64,000 nucleotides of DNA from Fulvimarina sp040239565 (GTDB lineage: Bacteria > Pseudomonadota > Alphaproteobacteria > Rhizobiales > Rhizobiaceae). Position 1 is the stretch's first letter, and each line of letters opens with the position of its first letter. The notes beneath the pieces are model-generated. The model searched no databases and had not been told where the DNA came from. It saw only the letters and a program-made list of their open reading frames with translations. Below are positions 9,464-16,606 of this stretch, piece after piece. The translations under genes were made by a program, and so were the position numbers. The stretch covers positions 59,555-123,554 of the forward strand of contig NZ_JBEHWS010000013.1 in the NCBI RefSeq assembly GCF_040239565.1. The letters are read 5' to 3'.

Positions 9464-10941
9464 TTCGCGTTCGCTCCGCTTTTTCGTTCGATGAGGCCGC
9501 AATCGGCGAGAGTTTCGAGGCTCTCCACGAAAGCGTCGTGGATCTCGGTGATCTGCGTCTCGCTGTGTGCGGTGGACAGGAATCCCCCCTTGTCGCCGAC
9601 GCGCAGGTGCACGCCCCTGGTCAGGAGAAGGAGAGACAGAAGCTGGAGGCTGTGCTGGGGTAGCGCGCTGCGGCTGGTAGCGATGTGGAAGAAGGAGCCG
9701 AAGCATGTGAAGCCGATGGGAAGTCCTCGTTCCGCGGCCGATCTGTCGAGCCGCTGAACGAGGGCCTGCGTTCGCGCATTCAGTGAGCTTTGAAGCCCCG
9801 GTCCTTCGTCGAGAAGATGGTGTGCGGCAGCGCGGGCCGCTGCGAGCGCGAGGGGATGGCGGCAGTAAGTCCCGGCAAAAAAGGTCGTCGGCGTCGAAGG
9901 CGCGGATGCATCGCCGTACGACCAGGATCCACCATCGATACAATCCATGTAGCGATTGCTTCCCGCGATCAGGGACAGAGGCAGGCCACCGCCTGCGATC
10001 TTTCCGTAGACGGCAAGATCAGCCTCGATTCCGAATGCCTCCTGAGCCCCGCCGGGTGCAACCCGGAAGCCGCTGATCATTTCGTCGAAAATGAGCGGCA
10101 AATCCGCATGATTGGCAATATCCCGCAGGTCACGAAGGAAGGCCGCTGGCTGTAGTTCCAGCATTCGGCTCTGGACCGGCTCGACAAGGATGCCGGCAAG
10201 GCTGCCTGCCTTACGGCGCAGAATGTCGAGCGAGCGCGGATTGCCATATTCCAGCATCAGCACGTCCCCGGCAGTCGACGGGCTCACCCCGGGAAAAGCC
10301 GGCACAGGCTGCGTCAGCTGGAATCGCCTCAGGATTGGCTGAAGGGCTTTGAGAATTGCTGGATGATCGCGTGCGAGTGCCCCGCGCCGGATGAATTCGA
10401 TCCGCCTGGATTTGTTGAGAACCTGATCGGAGTGCCCATGATAGGCGCCTGAGAAGACCGCGATGCGCCGGCGTCCCGTCGCAGCGCGCGCAACCCGCAA
10501 GGCGGTCATCACGGCCTCGGTTCCGGTATTGCTGAATGTGACACGCTCCTTGCCGGTCAGCTGGCAGAACAGTGCGGCGGTCTCTCCGGCAAGTTCCGCC
10601 TGAGGCCCGATCGCGAAACCCTTTTCGAGCTGTTCCTCGATAGCTGCGCGGATGAAGGGTGGATTGTGGCCGAAGAGATTCGTGCCGAGCCCCATCAGGA
10701 TATCGACATAGCGATTGCCGTCGATATCCCACAGATGCGCACCCTCCGCCCGATTCACGACGATCGGATAGAGTGCCTCCTTCATCTGCGGCGTGAATGC
10801 CGGACCGATCAGGCTCTTGTCTGAAAGCACTTTTCGATTTTCGGTCGCGGCGCGCTTGGACCCCGGCGTCCTGCCATTAAATGCGGCAATGATCCCTGAC
10901 GCCGGATCGTCAGCGGCTCCGACTTTCTGCATCATGTTCAC
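9460..10941 (-). CDS. Class III PLP aminotransferase, glutamate-1-semialdehyde aminomutase-like
   Basis: About 493 aa, the AMT type found in NRPS/PKS clusters. Class III landmarks are visible: FSNTGTEAVMTALRVARA (cofactor phosphate region), AYHGHSDQ, LIFDEMISGFR (Asp that pairs with the PLP nitrogen) and a Schiff-base lysine in VYGKIAGGGLPL near residue 312. Such enzymes aminate beta-keto thioesters (mycosubtilin or microcystin type) or aldehydes. Here it directly follows a reductase-terminated NRPS and a methyltransferase, so amination of a released aldehyde is an attractive role, as proposed for Dmaq-containing siderophores. The GTG at 10941 is preferred: it overlaps the methyltransferase stop (GTGA) and has GGGAGG 8 bp upstream. 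ATG codons at 10935 and 10932 are alternatives. A longer reading to 11004 would sit inside the upstream gene. Confidence 0.93.
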   Translation of the reverse strand: MNMMQKVGAADDPASGIIAAFNGRTPGSKRAATENRKVLSDKSLIGPAFTPQMKEALYPIVVNRAEGAHLWDIDGNRYVDILMGLGTNLFGHNPPFIRAAIEEQLEKGFAIGPQAELAGETAALFCQLTGKERVTFSNTGTEAVMTALRVARAATGRRRIAVFSGAYHGHSDQVLNKSRRIEFIRRGALARDHPAILKALQPILRRFQLTQPVPAFPGVSPSTAGDVLMLEYGNPRSLDILRRKAGSLAGILVEPVQSRMLELQPAAFLRDLRDIANHADLPLIFDEMISGFRVAPGGAQEAFGIEADLAVYGKIAGGGLPLSLIAGSNRYMDCIDGGSWSYGDASAPSTPTTFFAGTYCRHPLALAAARAAAHHLLDEGPGLQSSLNARTQALVQRLDRSAAERGLPIGFTCFGSFFHIATSRSALPQHSLQLLSLLLLTRGVHLRVGDKGGFLSTAHSETQITEIHDAFVESLETLADCGLIERKSGANAK

Positions 10942-11825
10942 GAGAGAGCGCCCTCCCGATCTGCGCCGACAATTGCCTGATCGAGTTCCTCGACCTTGCG
11001 GCAAAGTAAGTAGACGCCGTGATCGTCATCGACCGCGCCGCCCGTCGTGCTGCGCACGTCCGCGCTGAACCCGCACTCGCCAAGCAGGCTGGTCAGGAAA
11101 TCGATATCGTGGCCCCAGACAGAATTGGTGACAGCGTTAAGCTTCCACTCCGGGCGGATCGCCGCATATCGCCTCAGACGGGAGAGCCGCCAGCGGCGTA
11201 GCAGCCCTTTCTGAGACAGCTTGTCAGCCAAGTCCGCAAGCGTAGAACCGGCACCGGCCCGCTGGTAGATCTCGACCGTGAAGGCGCCGGACGCCGTCGC
11301 CACGTCGTAATGCGGCGTGATCGACCAGGCGTATTCGGGAAGCGTTTCTCCCTCCGTCGCCGAACCGCGCCAGTGGCGCGCCATCTGGCCGGGATGATTG
11401 ACGTCGAACACGAACGGCCCGCCGACTTTGAGCGCATGATTGACGCTCGTGAACACGCCTCGCAGATCCTCGGCTGTTCGCATGTGATTGAGAGATGCGC
11501 TGGCGCAGATCACGCCGTCATATTTCGAGCGCACCGTAAAATTCCGGCAGTCTGCTTCGATGAATTCCGCCTCTGGCGCGTTCTCGCGCGCGTGGCGCAG
11601 CATGTCGGGCGATCCGTCGACACCGGTGACCGAAAAGCCGCGCTGCGTCAGGATCGCTGCGAGTTGTCCAGTGCCGCAACACAGATCGAGGATTGCGCCG
11701 CCCTGTGGCAGATCGGGCAGGATGACGCGCGCCAACGGGCCGATCTTGCTCTGGCCGTAACGCGGACCGAGCGTGGCGTTGTACAGCCAGGCCCAGTGAT
11801 CGTACTGTCTTGCGTGTTCCACCAT
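10938..11825 (-). CDS. SAM-dependent methyltransferase (class I)
   Basis: The 295-aa protein has a class I SAM-binding fold: motif I ILDLCCGTGQLA near residue 46, the acidic end of beta-2 in GVDGSPDML, and EADCRNF as motif II. It is cytosolic, with no signal peptide. It is the second gene of the leftward operon, 15 bp after the reductase-terminated NRPS and overlapping the aminotransferase gene by 4 bp. That position suggests methylation of the released end group, for instance N-methylation; a Dmaq-type quaternary ammonium would need two N-methyl groups. The substrate cannot be read from the sequence, and O- or C-methylation is not excluded. Confidence 0.92.
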   Translation of the reverse strand: MVEHARQYDHWAWLYNATLGPRYGQSKIGPLARVILPDLPQGGAILDLCCGTGQLAAILTQRGFSVTGVDGSPDMLRHARENAPEAEFIEADCRNFTVRSKYDGVICASASLNHMRTAEDLRGVFTSVNHALKVGGPFVFDVNHPGQMARHWRGSATEGETLPEYAWSITPHYDVATASGAFTVEIYQRAGAGSTLADLADKLSQKGLLRRWRLSRLRRYAAIRPEWKLNAVTNSVWGHDIDFLTSLLGECGFSADVRSTTGGAVDDDHGVYLLCRKVEELDQAIVGADREGALS

Positions 11826-11840
11826 GTTGCCTGATCCGAT

Positions 11841-14800
11841 TCAGCTGACTGGCGCGGAAAGAGAAAGCGCCCCACTCCGGGTGAAGGCCCGCAGGTAAAT
11901 TCGGAAAAGATCCGCATCGAGCCGAGGCTCGGACCTGCTTGCTTTGGCGGCGGCCATGCGCATCGCACGGCAATCGACCATAGGAACTGCGGAGGACTGG
12001 ACGCGGCCACCGCTTCGGTCGGACCGCTCCAGCAATCCGACGAGCGGATAGAGCGGATGATCCGGCTCGTCGCGGGCGATGCGGCTGACATGCGCCTGCC
12101 ATTCTTCGCCGTTTACGCGGCGGATGGCCATTCCTTCCTGCCTGCAAGCATCAAACAGAAGAGCCGAGGAAACCTGGCCGGAATGAAGCAGATGATAGGT
12201 CTGCCCAGCGCTTTCGGGACTGTCGACGATCTCGGTGAGAATCCGGGCGCCATGATCGACGGGTAGAAGCTGCAGGGGAACGTCGCGCGCGGGCGCAATC
12301 CCCGAGCGAAGATAGCCCTGCATCAAGCGGCACAGGATATCGGCCTCATTGAAAGTCCCGTTGATCGTATCGCCGGAAATGGCTCCCGGCCGATGGATCG
12401 TGACAGGCATGCCGCGCCGCACGGCCTCTGTCGCCAGGTGTTCGCCAGCCCACTTGCTGCGATTGTACCCTCCGGATGGTGGAGGAAAGCTGTCGATCGG
12501 ACTGCTCTCAAGCAGGGTTTCGCTATCGTCAGGCCGCGTTAGCGCGCTGATCGATGACACGTAATGCACGAAACAGCCGCTCCGGCTGGCGAGCCTGAGC
12601 ACTTCGCGCACACTGCTCACATTGGCTGCCCGCATCGCCTCATAAGGATGGAGGTGATGGACCTGCGCGCCGTTATGGACGATGGCGTCGATTTCTCTGC
12701 AAAGTTCATCCTGCGTCTCCGCAGAAACACCGAGGCCGGGAGCTGCGAGATCGCCCTCGACAATCCGGATGCGCTCTCGGAAGCAGTCGTTCCAGAGGCC
12801 GTGCCTCTCAAGCGCCGCTTTCAGCCGATCGTCCGCGTCTCTACCGCGCAGCAGGCACCAGACCTTTCGGGCGGGCGCGCGCAGCAGTTCGGCGAGAATG
12901 AACACGCCGAAGAAGCCTGTCGCCCCTGTCAAAAGGATGTTGCGTGGCGGATGCTCGCCTCGTCTAACCGCATGCGGCACGATATCATCGTCAAGCCGGA
13001 TATCGCCTGCAAGAAACTCTTCGCCATCGCCCGAAGGCTTGCCCGACCCTGCGTCGAGCCGCGCCGCCAGACCTTCCACCGTCGGGGCCCTGAACAGGTC
13101 GAGTACGGCGATCTCCATACCGAACTGTGTCCTGGCATGGGCGCATAGCCGTGTCGCCAAAAGCGAATGGCCGCCAAGCTGAAAGAAGTCGTCCGAGGCG
13201 CTGACGTCCCCGATGCCGAGCACGTCTTCGAAAACCGCAGCGATTTTCTGTTCCGTGGGCGTTTCCGGTGCACGGCCTGCCGCGCGGTCCGTACGGTCAA
13301 TCTGCGGCAGTGCTGCAAGGTCTACCTTGCCATTGACCGTCAGCGGCAGGCTTTCAAGAAATGCAAGATTGTCCGGCGCCATATAGCGCGGCAGTTTGGT
13401 CGCCAGCCATGATCCGAGAGCGGCAACGCCGAGAACCCTTCCTTCGCGAGCCACGCAGAACGCATTGATGCGCTTCTCGCCTGGTGAATCCTCGCGAATA
13501 ACGACCGCCGCGGCGGCAATATCGGGGTGGGACAGTATGGCTGACTCGATCTCGCCCGGTTCAATTCGGAACCCGCGGATCTTCACTTGACTGTCGATCC
13601 GGCCGAGCAGGCGAATCCGCCCATCGGCAAGCTGGCGTGCCCGATCGCCCGTCCGGTAGATCACTTCGCCACCGCAGCGGAACGGGTCGGGTAGGAAACG
13701 CTCCGCCGTCAGGGCCGGACGTCCCTTATAGCCACGCGCAAGGCCAAGTCCGCCGATGAAGAGCTCTCCCGGCATTCCGACGGGAACGGCTTCCATGTTC
13801 TCATCAAGCACGTAAAGTTGCTTGTTTGCCGATGGCGAGACTACCGCGTCGGCGCTCTCGCCATCGCAGGCTACCATGCTCGCATTGACCGTCGTCTCGG
13901 TCGGTCCGTAGGCGTTGACGAAGAGCCGGTCGCTTCCCCAGCGCTCGATCAGGTCAGGTGTCGGCGCTTCGCCACCGACAAGCACCATGCGCAGATCGGG
14001 AAAGTCTTCTGAGGGCAGCGATGTCAGCGCCGAGGGTGTGATGGTGATATGCGTGACCCGGTGGCGCCGCATCTGGCTGGCAAGCTGCGGGCCGGGAAGC
14101 GCTTCCTCGGCAGGCAGCAGAAGCAGCCGGGCGCCAGCGCCCAGGCTCATGATCAGTTCCGGGATCGATGCATCGAAACTGAAGCTGAAAAATTGCAGGA
14201 CGCAATCGCCCGGCCGAACACCGCAGACCCGGATCTTGTCCTGCGCGAGATTGACGAGGCCGGCATGCTCGACGAGGACGCCCTTCGGTTTTCCCGTCGA
14301 ACCGGATGTGTAGATGACGTATGCCAGATGGTTCGGTGAGCTGACATTGACCGGATTGGCAGTGCTTTCTCGATCAGGCCAATCCACGTCGAGATCGATC
14401 CGTTCGGCGCTGTCCGACAAGTTCTTGTCGCTCGTCGTCAAGACGAGTTTCGCGCCTGAATCGGCGAACATGTATTCCAGACGCTCTGCCGGATAGGCCG
14501 GGTCGAGCGGCAACCAAGCGCCACCTGCCTTGAGAACGCCGAGCCAGGCTGCAACCATTTCCGGGCCGCGATCGAGCGCGATCGCCACCACCGTTTCTGG
14601 CAGAACGCCGCGCGAACGCAGGCAGTGAGCGATCTGATTTGCCTTCCGGTTCAGCCGGTCGAAGCTCCAGCTTTCGACATCGTCGTCCCCGGCATAAAGA
14701 ATGGCCGTTTCATCCGGCCGCGCGGCGACCTGCTCCTCGAAGAGCTCGTGAAAACGTCGCTCCGTATCGTATGGTGTTCGCGTATCATTCCAGTCGAAAA

Positions 14801-16355
14801 GCTGCCTTTGACGCTCCGGCTCCGACAGAAGATGCAGGCTGCAAATCGGCTCGTCAGGCTTTGCCAGCATTTCTGCGAGCAGGATCGTAAAACGATCCGC
14901 GAGGTCGGCGATCGTGCGGGCGTGAAAGAGCGCGGCGTCATAGACGAAGGCGCCTTTGACAATCTCCCCCTCCTCCTGAAGATTGAGGCTGAGATCGAGC
15001 GGCGCAGTGCCATCTCGAATATCAAGACGGCGCAGTTCCATTCCGGGCAGTTCGACCGTGCTCGTGAGCTTCTGATCGAGCTGAAACTTGAGCTGGAAGA
15101 GCGGGCTGAGAGACGGGTCGCGCTCAGGCTGCAATTCCTCCACCAGTCTTTCGAAGGGGACGTGCTGGTGCTCATAGGCTGACCACAGCGCTTTCTGCAC
15201 GCGCTGAAGATTTCTGGCGAAGCCTTCGAATGGGGACAGCTTCACCCGAACGGGCAATGGATTGACGAATAGCCCGATCAAACCCTCGGTTTCCGGGTGA
15301 CGACGGTTTGCAAAGGGTGTTCCGACGACAAGGTCGTTCTGTCCGCAATAACGCGACAGCAGAATATCGAAGGCGGTAAAGAGCGTGGCGAAAAGCGTCG
15401 AACGCTCGCGCCGTGCGAGCTCGCGCAGCTGCCCACAGGTCTCGGCGCTCAATTCGATCTGATGGTAGCCTGCTCGGCCCTCATGGACAGCCGGTCGCGG
15501 AAAATCCGTCGCTAGGCGCGTTGCCGGCAAGTTCTCGAGATTGGATGTCCAGAACGCAAGCGATTTTTGGAGCGGCTCCTGCCTCTGCCAAGCTGCGAAA
15601 TCCGTGTACTGGACCGGCAATGCGGCTGGCGCCTCGACAGCCTCGCCCTTGATGCGGCGATAGGCAGCGACAAGCTCCGCAAAGAAGATCTCCATCGACG
15701 CGCCGTCCGCGCAGATGTGATGCAGTGTAAAAAGAAACAGGTGGCGGTCGGCAGCGAAGCGCAAGAGCGTCACGCGCAATGGTGGCTCTGAGGTCAGGTC
15801 GAACGGCCGGCGCATCTCCTGGCGCAGGAACTCGCGGATTTCGGCATCGTCCGGCTTGCATCCCGGGCGCTCCACCGTGTGAAACGGCACGATGCAATCG
15901 TCGACGATCTCCTGAATGGGCTCGCCGTTGGGCGTCCTGATGCGGGACCGCAAGACCGAGTGCCTCTCAACGATGGCGGCGAGGGCAGCCTTCAATGCGG
16001 GCAGATCGAGTTCGCCATGAGCGCCGATGGCGAACGGCATGTGATGAAGCCCGGCGTTCGGTGCCATCTGCTCGACGAACCACAGCCGCTGCTGGGCGCG
16101 AGAGAGTGGCGGAAGCGCCGAACCGTGAGCTGGCACCAGCGCCAGTTCCGACGATGAGGACTCTGCAACCTCTGAGAGAAATTCGATAATGTCGGCCTTG
16201 CGCTTCTGAATGCTCCGAGTCACCTCGTTCGTCAGCGCATTTTCGGGACCGTGAAGACGGATTCTTCCATTCTCGAGCCGAAATTCTACGCCTCTCAGTC
16301 GTAGATCATGGAGCATATCAGAGATTGCGTCGAGCTGACTCATATCTCCATCCAT
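11841..16355 (-). CDS. Non-ribosomal peptide synthetase, docking-C-A-T-reductase (terminal module)
   Basis: 1,504 aa. Residues about 5-55 form a TubC-type N-terminal docking domain (DMLHDLRLRGVEFRLENGR). Condensation follows, with HHICADG near 213; adenylation has YTSGSTGKPKG near 677; carrier has LGGHSLLATRL near 1063. The C-terminal 400 residues are a thioester reductase: NAD(P)-binding GATGFFG near 1143, a Ser region YVSSISAL and the Tyr-Lys pair in YNRSKWAGEH. Such domains release the chain as an aldehyde or alcohol instead of an acid, so this is probably the last module although its gene is first in its operon. The pocket reads D-A-P-T-L-G-A-V-N, similar in start and size pattern to aromatic (Tyr/Phe) codes but not a clean match. 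No thioesterase is seen in the window, which fits reductive release. A second ATG at 16343 is an alternative start. Confidence 0.96.
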   Translation of the reverse strand: MDGDMSQLDAISDMLHDLRLRGVEFRLENGRIRLHGPENALTNEVTRSIQKRKADIIEFLSEVAESSSSELALVPAHGSALPPLSRAQQRLWFVEQMAPNAGLHHMPFAIGAHGELDLPALKAALAAIVERHSVLRSRIRTPNGEPIQEIVDDCIVPFHTVERPGCKPDDAEIREFLRQEMRRPFDLTSEPPLRVTLLRFAADRHLFLFTLHHICADGASMEIFFAELVAAYRRIKGEAVEAPAALPVQYTDFAAWQRQEPLQKSLAFWTSNLENLPATRLATDFPRPAVHEGRAGYHQIELSAETCGQLRELARRERSTLFATLFTAFDILLSRYCGQNDLVVGTPFANRRHPETEGLIGLFVNPLPVRVKLSPFEGFARNLQRVQKALWSAYEHQHVPFERLVEELQPERDPSLSPLFQLKFQLDQKLTSTVELPGMELRRLDIRDGTAPLDLSLNLQEEGEIVKGAFVYDAALFHARTIADLADRFTILLAEMLAKPDEPICSLHLLSEPERQRQLFDWNDTRTPYDTERRFHELFEEQVAARPDETAILYAGDDDVESWSFDRLNRKANQIAHCLRSRGVLPETVVAIALDRGPEMVAAWLGVLKAGGAWLPLDPAYPAERLEYMFADSGAKLVLTTSDKNLSDSAERIDLDVDWPDRESTANPVNVSSPNHLAYVIYTSGSTGKPKGVLVEHAGLVNLAQDKIRVCGVRPGDCVLQFFSFSFDASIPELIMSLGAGARLLLLPAEEALPGPQLASQMRRHRVTHITITPSALTSLPSEDFPDLRMVLVGGEAPTPDLIERWGSDRLFVNAYGPTETTVNASMVACDGESADAVVSPSANKQLYVLDENMEAVPVGMPGELFIGGLGLARGYKGRPALTAERFLPDPFRCGGEVIYRTGDRARQLADGRIRLLGRIDSQVKIRGFRIEPGEIESAILSHPDIAAAAVVIREDSPGEKRINAFCVAREGRVLGVAALGSWLATKLPRYMAPDNLAFLESLPLTVNGKVDLAALPQIDRTDRAAGRAPETPTEQKIAAVFEDVLGIGDVSASDDFFQLGGHSLLATRLCAHARTQFGMEIAVLDLFRAPTVEGLAARLDAGSGKPSGDGEEFLAGDIRLDDDIVPHAVRRGEHPPRNILLTGATGFFGVFILAELLRAPARKVWCLLRGRDADDRLKAALERHGLWNDCFRERIRIVEGDLAAPGLGVSAETQDELCREIDAIVHNGAQVHHLHPYEAMRAANVSSVREVLRLASRSGCFVHYVSSISALTRPDDSETLLESSPIDSFPPPSGGYNRSKWAGEHLATEAVRRGMPVTIHRPGAISGDTINGTFNEADILCRLMQGYLRSGIAPARDVPLQLLPVDHGARILTEIVDSPESAGQTYHLLHSGQVSSALLFDACRQEGMAIRRVNGEEWQAHVSRIARDEPDHPLYPLVGLLERSDRSGGRVQSSAVPMVDCRAMRMAAAKASRSEPRLDADLFRIYLRAFTRSGALSLSAPVS

Positions 16356-16390
16356 CTCACATTCTCACCCTTGGTCACACGACGCATAAC

Positions 16391-16407
16391 ATTGGAATAA
16401 TTATAGA
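16391..16407 (-). promoter_or_regulatory. Possible Irr-binding ICE element
   Basis: On the minus strand the 17 bases read TCTATAATTATTCCAAT, matching about 13-14 of 17 positions of the rhizobial ICE pattern (TTTRGAAYNRTTCYAAA). It lies some 36 bp upstream of the NRPS start codon. An irr gene is present at 42562-42993. The site is AT-rich, so a chance match is possible. Confidence 0.35.
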
Positions 16408-16485
16408 AAGGAACCGGTCTTCCACCGACCTTCGAATTCGAAATTCAGGCCACGGCAGCCCGGTGAAATGGCTCATGCCAATTGT

Positions 16486-16500
16486 TGACTATCAATGTCA
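16486..16500. promoter_or_regulatory. RirA/IRO iron-box palindrome TGA-N9-TCA
   Basis: The bases TGACTATCAATGTCA fit TGA-N9-TCA, the site bound by the Fe-S regulator RirA in rhizobia; the symmetry extends to TTGAC-N7-GTCAA. It overlaps a TTGACT hexamer on the plus strand and a TTGACA hexamer on the minus strand, so one bound repressor could close both divergent promoters when iron is plentiful. No rirA gene is in the window. Confidence 0.65.
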
Positions 16501-16606
16501 AGTTTAATAGGTGTCCGATCAAGCCGGTCGGTATTCCAAGCGGAGAAATCGGAGTCGGTGAGCCGGAGAGCTGACGAAGACAGCTTTCAGAAAATGCTAT
16601 CTGAAG

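Larger units (their letters stand above)
16356..16606. other. Divergent intergenic region between the two siderophore operons
   Basis: About 250 bp, visibly more AT-rich than the genes, between the reductase-NRPS (leftward) and the acyl-AMP ligase (rightward). It holds an iron-box palindrome at 16486-16500, with outward-facing -35-like hexamers TTGACT (plus strand, 16485-16490) and TTGACA (minus strand, 16501-16496), and a possible Irr element at 16391-16407. Clear -10 boxes were not found. No convincing ORF is present. Confidence 0.8.
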
